Source of the DNA: Strongyloides papillosus
Lineage: Eukaryota > Nematoda > Chromadorea > Rhabditida > Strongyloididae
DNA: 64,000 bases
Direction of reading: 5' to 3'
NCBI GenBank assembly: GCA_005656395.1
Contig: SRSI01000066.1
Location: 558,001-622,000 of the forward strand
Shown: piece by piece, positions 13,069 to 25,260 of the stretch
How the letters are laid out: every line of letters starts with the position of its first letter
Numbering within the stretch: position 1 is the first letter of the stretch
Notes under the pieces: model-generated
The model's database searches: none
Told to the model about the DNA's origin: nothing
Seen by the model: the letters and a program-made list of their open reading frames with translations, nothing else
Position numbers and translations under genes: made by a program

Positions 13069-14779
13069 TAGTTTATTTTTTTAAATTAGACTTTTTTATT
13101 TAAATTATAACTTTATCATAATGGGAAATTTCAGTAAAAATGTAATTATCACATGTTGATTAATTTTTCAAAAGAGAAAATACCGATATTCTTTTTCATT
13201 TCATGTAATGGCAATCCATCATTTTTCTACATAAAAAGAGGCACTTGATAGGATTTATATAAGGAAAATAATTTTAATAATGTAAATACAAAAATTGGAA
13301 TTTGTATTGAAAAGAGGCTCTTTATCATGTTTTTTGAAAACAAAAAAAAGTTACTGAATTTGTAAATATAATGAGATTAAATTAACAAATAAATACTTGA
13401 AATAGTATATAAATATTTTTATAGCAAAAATGATTAAATTAAAGAAAAAATATTCTATAAATGAATAATTTAAATTTAAAAAAAAGAATTTTACTTTACA
13501 ATCAATATGTATAAAATATTTGAGGCTGATGAAATCCGCTTGTCTATTGTTCCTAATTTTTTGTACTTCATTTCGTAGTACCATTTTCCTTGTCCTTGAG
13601 TAAGCGAACGTTTTCTATCTTGTTGTAAAGTAGGTTAATCCACTTACACAATGTATATATTTTTATTAATGGAAAAATATTATTCCGTTCACCTATGGAT
13701 AATGTGATGTTCCTTTTTTCATGCGTACATTGAATTTACTAATTTTAATAATATTTTGTTACTATGAACATTAAAATAAATCTTAAAATATTAAGAGTCA
13801 AATTTCCAAAAATTGCCATATATCTTAAAACATTTTTGCTAATAAATTAATTAACTAGACTGTTCTCAGATTCAGTTTTCTTATACTAAATAAATATTTT
13901 ATTCATAAATACAAAATTAAATATGTTAATATAATAAATATCATAGTTTAAAACTATTAATTTCGGAATGAGAATGTTTTAAAAAATAAGCCAAGTTGAT
14001 GGCAGAATTTGAACCAACATATTTGAGAATCAACTTGATGTTTAGACTTTAAATTTATTTATATGTTTTTTTGATTTTGTTATGAAAAGTAGACAAATGT
14101 ATTATTTAAGTCAATGATTATTAAGATAATATTTTTTATGTCAATCTTAGTTGTAATTTAAAGAAATGCTATATTCATTATTATAATAGTAATCAAGATA
14201 ATGAAAAACATTTAATATATTTTTAAAGACTGTTTTGTAAAAATATATTTAAAAAATTTATCGCCAATTATAGTGAATGTTAAACTTGTTTAATTTTTTG
14301 TATAAATATGATGAAGCAGCTATCACATTTTATAACCAAATTGTAAACCTGTTTTTAAAATTTCAGTAAAGAGATTTATTTAAGCAATAAAAATCAATTA
14401 AGCATTATGATGTCATTCCATTACAATACAAAACTTTCTTTAGTCCAATATTGTTTTTATTCATATTTTTAAAAGTTTACTAAAATAATTTAAATCGTTT
14501 TTACAGTCTAAAAGTGATGTTAGTGTTAAATTTTATAAGGGGATATTTTTTATTTCCAAGTTATTTTTATACAACTCTTCAAAATAAAATGATATTTTCA
14601 TTAAAAATCTAACGATTTATTTATCGGCATATAAAAATATTCTTAATTTAAGCTGTTTACAACTAATCTCTTTATATTCCCTATAACAAATGTTTTAATA
14701 AAGTATGAATTCCACATTTTATTTGACAAATGCATAAATTAAAAATAAGTATTTTTATTTAAAGTATAAAAAAAATTTT
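13069..14779. other. Intergenic, AT-rich
   Basis: About 1.7 kb between the dynein stop and the stop of the minus-strand ground-like gene. It contains a coding-like minus-strand stretch at 13491-13634 (see findings) and a 9-bp inverted repeat (CAAGTTGAT / ATCAACTTG) near 13990-14040. Nothing else is supported. Confidence 0.6.
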
Positions 14780-15165
14780 CTATTCATGTATAAATGCAAA
14801 GCATGTTACATCATCAACTTGGACTTCACAATAAAGTCTTGTAACAACCAAATAACTAAAATTTTCCTTAGAGCAAACTACAGAAAATGTTCCCCCGATC
14901 TTTGCTTCTGCAATTCTTTGAATTGCTCTTTTAGATTCACTTGGACTTTGGTTAATATTCTATATAAAAAAAAATTATATATATTTTATATTTTGTCAGT
15001 TCTTACCTTTTTCATGTAATTTTTTAAGGTTTCAGAATTGCATTTCGGAGTATCTAGATTATTGTCTTCTTTAATATTATCATCTCTTTTAATAAGTTTA
15101 TGACAATTACTAAGACTAATAACAATGATAATTAAAAAAATAATATATTTGAAGATATTTACCAT
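14780..15165 (-). CDS. Ground-like (GRL) domain secreted protein
   Basis: Two short exons on the minus strand, 15007-15165 and 14780-14959, flank a 47-nt intron with GTAAGA donor and TATATAG acceptor. Joined in phase 0 they give 112 residues. Residues 1-21 are a clear signal peptide (MVNIFKYIIFLIIIVISLSN), followed by a short basic/acidic linker with a possible dibasic KR. Residues 42-108 match the nematode ground-like domain: CNSETLKNYM, then SPSESKRAIQRIAEAKIGG, FSVVCS, YLVVTRLYCEV and VTCFAF, with conserved Cys, Ser-Lys-Arg and aromatic positions. Ground-like proteins are hedgehog-related, nematode-specific secreted proteins linked to cuticle and epithelial function; their biochemical role is not settled. 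No neighbour is close enough to imply co-regulation. Confidence 0.88.
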
Positions 15166-18100
15166 CTTCTTTAAAAAAAACTATTTTAAAGAAAAATATG
15201 TAACTAGCCTTACTTAAATAGATAACGTAATTATTATTAATTTAATAAACATTTTTTTGCTTAAAATTAATTTATATCCCAAATAGCTGTAGAAAATAAT
15301 GATTCTAGAAAATTTATTACTTGTTTTGGTCAAAAACTTATTTTATTGTTTTTTATTACATAACATCAAATTTTTTGGTGTTATAAGGCTATTAAAAAGT
15401 GAATAACTTAAAAATTAAAAAATTTTGATTTGTGAGCATTTTAATAACATTTTTCATTTGTACTATAATAAACAAATAATTTTTCCATATAACAATTGCA
15501 TTGCTTTTAGTACTTAACAAATTCACGAGAAAATTAATAAAAACATTTTTTATGTTTATTTAATATAAACGTGTTTCATAAAAGCGGCTTTATTTTTAAG
15601 GCGTTTTGTACAAGTATTAATTGAAAGAAATGCTGTTATATTTTTATGAAGCATTAATAATAAATTCTAACTAAATTATCACATAGTAGATAGTGATAAA
15701 TATGTTTATATAAGAAAATGAAGTTTTTTTTAGAAATAAGTTATAATAATTAATTTAAAAAATTAGAAATTTAACTTAAAATTATGTAATTAAATAAAAA
15801 AGTTATAGACAATTTGATATTATCAATTTTACACAAATGGTATAAAAAACATTATCAATTTCACAAATTACCGTATTCTTATTTATTGAATAATTAATAT
15901 TTAACACTTGGGTAGTGGAAAGTTTTATTTTTGTATATTGTTCAATATTGTATATTTTTTCTATAAGTTATTATTCTCTATTTATTTTATGAATATTTTA
16001 CTTTTTTCATTTCTCTGTCATACTATTCTAGTCTCTTTCTTACTTTTAACATTACTCTTAATTAAATTATTTTTCAATTCTTATTAATACGTTGTTTTGT
16101 TTCAAATGAATAGAAAATATTTTAAAAAAAACTTGCAACTTTACCTATTTTATTAACCTTAAATTTAAAGATAATAATACTAGTATTAGTATTTTCCAAT
16201 ATAATATACCATTTGAAAAGCTATAATATGAAGTTGAACTTTTTTTTTGATTTAATTCAATTATAATATTTTTTACTTTAGTTTTACCACTAATTTTTTA
16301 GCTTCCTCCCATTAAAAGATGGATAAATATTTTTTCTGCAAACTGTTGTTAGCTATATAAAAACTGTTGTTCAACATTCTATATCTTTTTATTGTACACC
16401 TAATTAAATATATAAAATTTATTAATTTTAAAAAGTTAGTTCACTTTGAAATAGTTAATAAATAGTATACAAATTCGTTAATGTTATATTTATTTTTAAA
16501 ATTGAAATATATGTGAAATTTAACAGAAAAAGTAAATTTCGATTAATATATTTTTTCTATACTATTACATTTTAAATATACATATAAATTTTTACATTAT
16601 TCATATATACATAGCATTATATAAGGTTTTATCATATCTTAAAAGAGTAAAAAAACTTGTTTATGCATTTGTTGATGGAGTAAGTTTATCTTAACAGAAC
16701 ATACCAAATCCTGATCGGATATATTATTATCTTAACATACTAACAACTTTCTGTCAAAAATGTGCATAACAAGCTACTAATTTAAATATCTTCACTTTAT
16801 AATGTTTTATATTTTAGCCATGGTAATAATATAAGTATATTTTTGTCTTTTTAGCCTTTCAGCACGTGTTATACTCCGATAAATAAAATTCTTATATATA
16901 TGGTTGTCAAAAATTAAATAAAAATATTTTAATAATTAATATTATTACCAATAAAATATGATTTTTTTATATTAATAATTTTCAAATGCTAGAAATTTTT
17001 TAAATTAAATATTGCAAAAATTTTTATTTTATTTAAAAATAAAATTGCTCCAATCCCATTGTTAATGGTAGGATATTTTTAAAGAACAAAACTTTTGGAT
17101 ATATTTATTTAAGTAAAAACATTTTGATTTTCTCCTTATTTTTTTAATTTTGTTTTTAAGCAAATAATATATCAATGATTTATAACCACTGAAAATTTGA
17201 GATATTATCTTAAGAAATTGTAAATGTTTCCAGTTGTTTTTAGTGAGCTTTAAAAAAACAACTAAAATAATAATTGCATTTATTGGTATACATTTCTTTT
17301 TTTATTTCTTTTGGTAATATTTCGTTTTCAACATTTTACTTAATAATTACATTTTTATAACTATTTTTTAATTTTTATTTCATGATGTTATTAAATAACA
17401 AAATGTTTATTAAAATAAATGTATAGAATTTTTTATAAAACATTTTGCTTTTATTTCTTATTACTTTTATCTACATTAATATAATTTGTCAATTTTTTTA
17501 CTGGCTATTGAAAATTTTTTATGTTTACGTAAATATTTTTAAATTATAATTATATTACTTTATGTATTATTCAATATTTCAAAAAATATTTATATTTTTC
17601 ACTAATACAAAAATTCCTGCATATGAACAAATACACACATTTTACTTCCTCTTATTTTTAAAGTGATATTTATTAATTACAATTATTATTTTTATCTTTA
17701 TTGATTATTTATTTAAAAAATATATGATGTTGTATAGTATTTCGTTAAAATTTGAAAAAAAAAACTTCCAACAAACAAAATTATATATGTTTTCAAAAAT
17801 TTAGCAATATCAATAGAAGATAATAACATATTAAAATATACATATTTGAAGAAACTGTGCTTTATGTAAACACATGTCTCACACAATTTAAATCAAATGG
17901 TGCTGTTATACTGTTAAGGATAAAAATGTAAAGTTTCTTTAATGTAACATGTAAAATAATAAGTATATATAAATAAATAATCCCTTCCTAAAAATTGCCG
18001 CATTTTTTAATCTATAATAAAGATGGTATCTGTCATATTATACTATTTTTATGTTTAAAAATATTAATGAAAATAATAAAAATAAGAGATTATTAATGAA

Positions 18101-19893
18101 AATGGTTCAAGTTATTTTACACTCATACTATTATCTATTATTTTAAAAATTTCACATAATCCTTTATTGTTTTCAGTTAAAATAACTTTGGCAGCACGTC
18201 AAATTTTTCTCATTTCTTTAGCTAATTGCTTTATTCATTGTTGCTTTATCAACTTCTTTGTAAATATTATGTTCATTTCAACATTAAGCTTTAAAAAAAA
18301 TACCTCTTTGTTAAAATAAACATTTTTTTTTATATTGGCAAGATATATTTATAGTATTTTCTTTTATATAAAACATCTAAACATATTTCGATAAATAATA
18401 CAAAATTCATTTTAAATTTATATACTTTATTTATTGTTTAATGCACTTATAATAAAAGTATCACACAACTAATACATATATTTAAAAAAATGTCTTAAAA
18501 TAAGTGCTTTAAGAACGTGACTTAAGTAAGCTCTATATATAATATATTTAGAAACTTTCTTAAAACCATTTATTTGATAGAAGTAGTTTACTTTCTTAAA
18601 AATATAAATATTTTCATATTTTACTAAAAAAATTTTGCTTCTCGTTTTTACAATGAAAATTTTAGTTTATTAACAATCAACAAATAGATGGTGTTTTAAA
18701 AAAAGTTCCTATAGTTCGTTAGAATTTTTTAATGCTTTTTTCAATTTTTATTCCTTTTAATTATTTACTTTAAGGGTAGTAAAGAAATTGTTTGATGGAT
18801 TATCAATATGGTTTAAACAATTGCATAAAAAATTGACTCTTTGAAGATAAAAACATTCATTAAATTAAATATCACATGATTTTTATGCTAAATTGAGTAT
18901 ACTAAATAATTTATACTTTTCAAAATACAATAATTAACATGTAATTGTTTCCAAATAAGATTCCTTTTCAGTGACGACTTGAAGGAAAATTTTTATCATT
19001 AATACATTCTATTCTGATATATTCATCATTCATATATAAATACTTGTCTCAAAATATATATATATATATATCAAATTTATAAAAGAATGTTATTACTAAT
19101 CAATTAAATACACACTTAAGTGTTGTTATGAATTGCTAACTTTTATATTAATTAAACAGGAATCTAATTATATAAGTTTTTAAAATTCCTGATATAATAA
19201 ATTATTATCTTTTAAACAATAAATATAAATTGTAATGAAAATTATAATTTAAACAAAATCTTTTGTTATAAATGACTTAAAAATTTATCAAAAATAGTTC
19301 CAAAGTTTAGATACAAATGCATGAAACATTAATGCAACTAATTTACTACACTAAAATACTAAACTAAATTATGCAAAAAGTAAATAAGTTTTTTTCAGTT
19401 TTTGTTTGTTTTAAAATAAAATATTAAACAATGTATATAACTTTAAATGTTCTGTTTTATATATTTATATTTTACCATTAGGATGTAATTTTTTTTAACT
19501 ATACAAATTTTTATTTTGTTGGTTAATATTTAAAATTTGTGTCAAATGAATTTTAAGTTGATAATGATTTTATTTATGTTTTTAGTCTAACATTTGTTAG
19601 TATTATATATTACTATAAATAATATTAATTTCTATCAGACAATGCTTGATGCATTAAAATGTTTGTTTACTAGATGAAGATTCTTATTTTATTTAAAAAT
19701 AAATTTTTTTAAATATTATGTTTTTCAACAATTTTAAAAAACTCTATAGAAATTTTATAGTAAAAAATACAATTTTATGAATCTATACTACTTTATTTTT
19801 TTATTCTTCTAAAAAAGTGCATCAAAATAAAAAAAATTAATGAAATTACAATAGAATATATTTCGTTGGCAAATTAATTTATAATAAAAGAAA
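15166..19893. other. 4.7 kb AT-rich gene desert
   Basis: A long stretch of A/T runs with stops in all frames. I see no complete gene. A broken minus-strand coding-like segment lies at 18112-18268 (reported separately) and an (AT)n tract at about 19054-19071. GC-richer spots near 16310, 16680-16790 and 18180-18260 have no further support. Confidence 0.6.
18112..18268 (-). pseudogene. Possible decayed coding fragment, family unknown
   Basis: Reading the minus strand, one frame gives NIYKEVDKATMNKAIS and a shifted frame continues KQLAKEMRKI, one stop (TGA), then RAAKVILTENNKGLCEIF and KIIDNSMSVK before TAA. The Lys/Glu-rich, low-bias residue mix differs from the Phe/Ile/Asn strings of the surrounding noise. 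It needs at least one frameshift and one stop to be read through, so if real it is a gene remnant. I do not recognise the parent family, and chance is a serious alternative. Confidence 0.25.
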
Positions 19894-21672
19894 ATGTTAA
19901 GAATTAACAAGGATATGTATCATCATTTATTTTACAAACAAATTTTTCTTTTACTATATATTTTATCATCAAATATGAATTTTGTAAAATGTACAACCTC
20001 GTTAACATCTTCTGAATCAGGGAGTGGATCAATATTTGATATTAACCATCCCTTTTCATCAAGAAATAGTAAGTTATTTAAAGTTTTTAAATTATATTGA
20101 ATTATTTTAGTTATACAAGATATATCAAATAAAGACACCGAAGTTACATTTACGAAAATATTTGGAAAAGGTGAACCACCAATTGTCTCTCATCATACTG
20201 CTAGAAATATTAAGTTTATTAAAAGCAGCGATAATAAATTACACAATGCAATCATATCTTCATTTACAATAAAATGCTGTGATGGTAGTTATCCAATGCC
20301 ATTAAATTCATCAGTGCGTCATTTTTTTATATAAAAAAATTAACATTTGTATTATAGGTACAACAGAATTTTACGTTTAGTGAAGCAGATTATGAGATAG
20401 AGGAACTGGATTTACAACCATTATTTGCTAAACAAGAAAATACTGAAACTTATTGCAAATTATTCAATGGCAATTTTACCATATTAGAAAAGTATACTAA
20501 ACAACCTCGATTGTTAGATTTATATAATGCCACTTGTAAATGCCAAAGTCAAAAATATTACCCTGAAATTATTTTGGATTCATCTTGCCGTCAACTACCA
20601 AAATGCTTAAATAACGGTTATAGATCGTTTCATTCTAATAATAAATGTAAATGTCCACAACCATATTTTGGTTATTTATGCGAAAAAAAATGTGAAAAAG
20701 GATCATTATATAAAGATCATTTTGGTATTGATATATGTAGTTGTCATCCTTATTATCAAGGATCAGAGTGTTCAGAAATAATTTGCCTAAATGGAGGGTC
20801 TAGAATATATGATAAATGCGCTTGTCTTAATCAATTTCTAGGTTACCATTGTGAAATTGATACAAATAGTACAATTATTAATCCAAGAATGACAAAATAT
20901 AGTGATTCCGTAAGTTTTTAAATAAATATATTTATAATTTTTTATTACTATAATATACTTTTAGTCGTCGGATATATTTTCGAGAGATGTTTCGGGAACA
21001 ATTTTTTCATTAGTTATGATAATTGTTTTAGTTATATCTATGTATTTATTGATGAAACATCGTATGCAATCGCAAAATAGATATATTCCTAGACGACCGG
21101 ATCTTCTTGGCGGATATATATTGTCAATCGGTGGTTCTTCAAATTGTTCTGCAGCACCTGGTATTCATGGAAATTCACAAAGACGAACTATGCACCAAAT
21201 AGAAGGATGTAGAGGATATCAATTTAGAAATATGGTTCCAGTTGAAGGCCCACCAGCCTACTATTCTCATGATCAAAGACGAGTTAGAAGAGGTGAAATA
21301 CTACCACCACTACCATCTTATGAAGATGCAACAAAACTTCCACCTTTAAAACATGGCGGAATAAATATGGAAGTTACTAATGAAATTGATGATACACCAG
21401 TATTAATAAGTGAAATAAATGAAAATCAAGAACCATCATCAACATCACTACTTTGTAATAGTGATTTGCCAATTTCAACAGAAATTAATGAAGAAATTGA
21501 ATCTGTTATATCGAAATCTTTATCATTGGATAATGAACCAGTAGATCTTCAAAATGTAAATAAATGTAATAATACATCCATAGATGGAAAAAATTATCAA
21601 GATAGTGATAGCGGGTCTTTATTGAGTCAACAAAATAATGATTCTAAAAAAATAACTAGTGATACAGATTAA
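19894..21672 (+). CDS. EGF-repeat type I membrane protein with PPxY-like tail
   Basis: Four exons (19894-20068, 20111-20313, 20358-20909, 20965-21672) with introns of 42, 44 and 55 nt join in phase to 545 residues. An N-terminal hydrophobic signal sequence ends near residue 34. The ectodomain has N-glycosylation sequons, a Cys-poor region and then EGF-like modules at about 209-295, with CKCPQPYFGYLC, CSCHPYYQGSEC and CACLNQFLGYHC, all typical EGF C-terminal loops. A single membrane helix lies at about 322-345, followed by a basic stop-transfer and a 200-residue cytoplasmic tail. The tail contains PPAYY (about 406) and PPLPSYEDA (about 423-431), which look like ligands for WW-domain or Nedd4-type proteins, then Asp/Glu/Ser-rich sequence. 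A poly(A) signal AATAAA is at 21698. It may be a surface receptor or adhesion protein; I do not recognise a named orthologue. Confidence 0.88.
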
Positions 21673-22007
21673 TTTATCATATACAATAGAAAACTGCAAT
21701 AAATAATAAAGAAATATATTATGTTAAAATATCTATTCAATGAATATATATTTCGTCCAATTATTTGTTTCAAAAAATAATGATATAAAATATAGTTTTA
21801 AATTTTTACAGAATTAAATTCACTATAAAAATTATTTTTAAGGAATAGTTTAAATTTTTAGTATGTAATTTTAATAAAAGTTTGAATACTATTAATATGC
21901 ATATAATTTTTCCTGAACATTTATTTATTAATTTGAATAGATTTACAATATAAATTAATATCAGATTTTAGTATTTTTATTCTTTATTTAATTAAAATAT
22001 TCCAACA
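21673..22007. other. Intergenic spacer between EGF and homeobox genes
   Basis: 335 bp of AT-rich sequence between two genes on the same strand. The poly(A) signal of the upstream gene (21698-21703) is inside. The remainder must hold the 5' region of the homeobox gene; no clear promoter element is visible. The distance is longer than usual for nematode operon partners. Confidence 0.6.
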
Positions 22008-22687
22008 ATGCACAAAATGAACATTATTAACCATAATGCATTAGGTAATGTTCACGAAATTATCACAATGCCTTTTGATATTTTTGATAATGAAAAAGTT
22101 CAGGTAATCTCAAATGAAGAAAGAGGAACTCTTGAAATGAATATACCAAGCTGTGAAACTTTCACGAACAAAGATCATAAACTGTTAGAAGAATTTTTTG
22201 GAAAAAATGAATATCCAAATTTGAAAGAGAAACATGACCTTGCAATTCATTTAAACTCGTCTCCTGTAAAAATACAAGTATGTTAAGTATTTTTGTTATT
22301 AATAATCATATTTAGACATGGTTTCAAAATCAAAGGGCTAAAAGAAAAAGAATAAATGGAACAAAAAATGATACAAATTTGAGCGCTTTAAAAAAGAATA
22401 GAATATCACAAACTGTGGAAGATGTCATTGTGCGCGAAATGAAAAAAGTGGAAAATCCAAATTCAGAAATAAAAAGTGAGGGTAATAATTTTTCAACAAC
22501 AGCAGCAATAAATGACACGCTATCATATACAAATGATTCAGAAAAAGAAAAGAAACATAAAAAAGATGTGTTTAAAAAAGAGAGTCCAGCGTTTGTATAC
22601 GGTTTGTGGTATGGATTAAATTTATTCTTTGGCAATGCATCTCCTGAAGCAATTGACCAATTTGTGAATGAGGATAAATCAGTGTAA
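22008..22687 (+). CDS. Divergent homeodomain transcription factor
   Basis: Two exons (22008-22277, 22316-22687) with a 38-nt intron give 213 residues. The homeodomain spans about residues 45-104 and aligns without gaps to the 60-residue consensus: F8, L16, F20, Y25, I45 and W48-F49-Q50-N51 are all in place, ending WFQNQRAKRKR. The intron falls exactly between homeodomain positions 46 and 47, a recurrent site in paired-like homeobox genes. Position 52 is Gln instead of the usual Arg, and position 40 is Ser instead of a hydrophobic residue; Gln50 predicts a TAAT-type site. Flanking regions are short, charged and without other domains. It should be a nuclear DNA-binding regulator; class assignment beyond 'Q50, paired-like or orphan' is not possible here. 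AATAAA is at 22772-22777. Confidence 0.9.
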
Positions 22688-23908
22688 TTCGCTTCAAAAT
22701 GAAAAAGTCAATTTTTTTTAAATCACTAATATATCTACGTAAAGTCTAGTTATATACTTATTTTTAAATTTAATAAAGTTTATTTATAATAAAAAAAAAT
22801 AAGAAATATGAATTTTGTCTTCATCATAACTCTTTTTAAAGTTAACAGTTTTTTGTAGTTTTATATCCATGATATATCTTTTCTCCTAACATGAAGGGTA
22901 GATTCTTTCAAAAATTTCTGTCAAAATTGGTCAAGTTATGGAGAACAACGTAATCTAATTTTATAATAAGTGTAAAAGTTAAATAACCTTAATTCAAAGA
23001 AAATTTGTAAAAAAAAATAAAATTTTTTATAAAGACTTAAATTTAATTTAGAAAAAGAAACTATTGCATAAATTACTGATAAGTTACGTTCATTTTATTG
23101 TCAACTTTTTTACTTTTTTTACATAAAAATTTATTTTGTCTTTGGTAAATTTGAGACCATCTAGACTCAACCCACTTTTAAACATTGTGTTGAATTTTAC
23201 CCCTTCCAGAACGTCAAATTTTAAATATTGTAAAACTTGTTAAGGATATACCTTATGAAGTAATAGCAATTAAATTTCTCCAAGAGTATGATGACATATC
23301 AGTAATGCTAAAATGGTCATAAAGATTTTTTGTCTATAAAAAATCAAATTTTGCTAGAAGTTATATACAAAAAGTTGCAGAAAGGACACTGGTGTTAAAA
23401 CAGAAACATGATTCGAGATTTTCAAAATATCGTTTAAAACAATAATTAATTCTGTATTTTTAATATTTTCAATTAATTGAATATCTATAAGTCTTTAACT
23501 CGCTTTCTAATGATGAAACGTATTATGTGAAAGAAAGATTTTGCTTTTATGAATACATTTTATAAATAGTTATACATTATAATAATGTTCAATATAAATC
23601 AAATGAAAATAAACTAATTAAGTAGTCATAAGTCTATTTACAACATGTGCAATATTCGATTTACTTGAAAGGTTAGAAGTTCCTCTATAATTATTATATC
23701 CCTATCATATCATTATTATATAATAGGGAAACTAGTTAATTATAAATCATAAAAAAATTACAATAAATATAAATATGATCGATTTTATTTGTTATATTTC
23801 ATGTTAGAAAGAGTTAAGTTATATAAAATAACATTGAAATTAAATTATAGCATTTTTTCTATGGGACTCAAGATTTTCCACATTTTTAAATAACTTGAAT
23901 GTTATTTC
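22688..23908. other. Intergenic with coding-like remnants
   Basis: 1.2 kb between the homeobox stop and the phosphatase stop. It includes the homeobox poly(A) signal at 22772, a suspicious coding-like stretch at 22891-23445 (separate entry), and a short inverted repeat TCCCTAT/ATAGGGA near 23700-23730. No intact gene is supported. Confidence 0.55.
22891..23445 (+). pseudogene. Possible broken or undetected gene, family unknown
   Basis: An ATG at 22891 opens a 20-codon stretch, MKGRFFQKFLSKLVKLWRTT, that ends at TAA. Further on, a good acceptor (CCCCTTCCAG, ending 23209) precedes a frame open from 23212 to 23445 except for one TAA at 23320; it reads VKDIPYEVIAIKFLQEYDD, then after the stop NFARSYIQKVAERTLVLKQK. 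The residue composition is balanced and unlike surrounding noise. It could be a decayed gene, a real short gene whose last exon ends at 23322, or chance. I recognise no family. Confidence 0.28.
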
Positions 23909-24974
23909 CTAAAAAATATTTGTTAAAATTGAAACTTCTCGACAATTGTCACTTACAAATTGTTTTGAAACATACATAACAGCAGCTGTATTTTTTTTCT
24001 TGTAATTAGGAGCTGAAAATATAGTAGCCAATTTTCTTTCACCAAAAAACTCAAATCCATTTTTAACAACTTGATGACCCCTTACAACTAATTGAAGGTT
24101 ATGTAAATTTAAAAATTCAGCTAAGGCTTGCTCGTTAAAAAGAAAACCAGCACCTCTGGGTGATTCATCAAAACCACCAGAATCTGGATCAGGATCAGAC
24201 CAAGTGAAATGAGAAGCAGGTCCAAAAATTGGTATTTCATAAGGACGACTCATTTGTTCAAGTTGTTGAATAGACGAGATGTCTTCAGATATGCCACCAT
24301 GCATTCCAAGAATTGTATTTCCTATCAAAACACTTATAGGCATAGAACAAAATGCGTCCATAAATGCATCATATACTTTTTTTGAATACCTTCGTTCACA
24401 TTCTGTATAAAAACCGTAATGCATTGTCACAGGTCTAGATTCATGATTACCTCTAACTAAGATAATATCATTAGGATACCGTACCTGTTAAAAACAATTT
24501 TGTTAAATAAAAAAATAAAATTTGAATATCTACCTTTAGAGAAAAAAGTAACATTGCACATTCAATGGAGAAAGATCCTCTATCCACATAATCACCAAGG
24601 AAAACCAATCTCGACTTTGGTGGATATCCAATATTATGTAACTGTGCAAGTAAATCTTCATATTGACCATGAATATCACCAAAAACGTGACAGGGTGGAT
24701 CAATTTTAGCTAACATTGGAGACGCCCAAAAAGACTCCCGAGCTCTTAAACACAATTCTATAATTTCTGACTCTGAAAATAAAAGCGTTGCCCTTGCAGG
24801 TGTCCATAAATTTGTCAGTCGATTAATAAAATTATTCATATTTTTGGCAACAGATTGCTTAGAATGCAAATCATCATTGCCCACTCCTGAAGCTCCTTTC
24901 ACCATTACAGAATTCCCGTTATTGGATTTGAAGTTGCCCTTCTTTTTACGAACGCTGCTTTGACTAAGAGCCAT
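23909..24974 (-). CDS. PP1-like serine/threonine phosphatase catalytic subunit (divergent)
   Basis: Exons 24534-24974 and 23909-24484 flank a 49-nt intron (24485-24533) and give 338 residues. All catalytic signatures of PPP phosphatases are intact: GDIHGQ, GDYVDRG, RGNHES, MHGG and RGHQVV provide the metal ligands, and SPRG keeps the substrate-binding Arg. The fold and length match PP1, but the sequence is divergent from canonical PP1: the beta12-beta13 loop reads SAPNYKKKN, where PP1 has SAPNYC, and RGHQ replaces RAHQ. The first 45 residues form a basic, Ser/Asn-rich extension. Nematodes have many such diverged PP1-like genes, often germline or sperm expressed; the expression here is unknown. 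The gene starts 286 bp from the peroxiredoxin on the opposite strand. Confidence 0.93.
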
Positions 24975-25260
24975 TACAAATTATCATTAAAAAAATAAAT
25001 CTTGAAAGAATAAAATCAACATACTTAAATAAAAATTACTATATGCTGAAAATTCAAAAAATTATATAAAATATGCATACAAAGACCTTTATTAAAGTAG
25101 ACTATTCAAATTTAAATATATGAAACATATTTCCAAAATAAATACTACTTATATAATCCCGATTCAATGTATCGTCATTTTCTTCCTTGTACTTTGTCCT
25201 TACTCAATATAATCTATTAATTAATTCACTTTAAGAGTCATTGGAAAACGCTACTCCATT
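24975..25260. promoter_or_regulatory. Shared divergent promoter region (PP1-like / peroxiredoxin)
   Basis: Only 286 bp separate the two start codons, so both promoters and 5' ends must fit here. The sequence is AT-rich with a pyrimidine-rich stretch near 25170-25200. No single factor site stands out. Confidence 0.5.

Noticed and set aside
13351..13584. 77-codon minus-strand ORF starting MVLRNEVQ
   Set aside because: Ends in Phe/Ile/Tyr noise; an overlapping frame (13491-13634) looks more coding-like and is reported instead.
13985..14040. tRNA-like look: inverted repeat with TTGAACC
   Set aside because: No cloverleaf with A and B boxes can be formed; only one 9-bp stem.
14786..15019. 77-codon plus-strand ORF
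   Set aside because: Antisense shadow of the spliced ground-like gene, which has a signal peptide and conserved domain.
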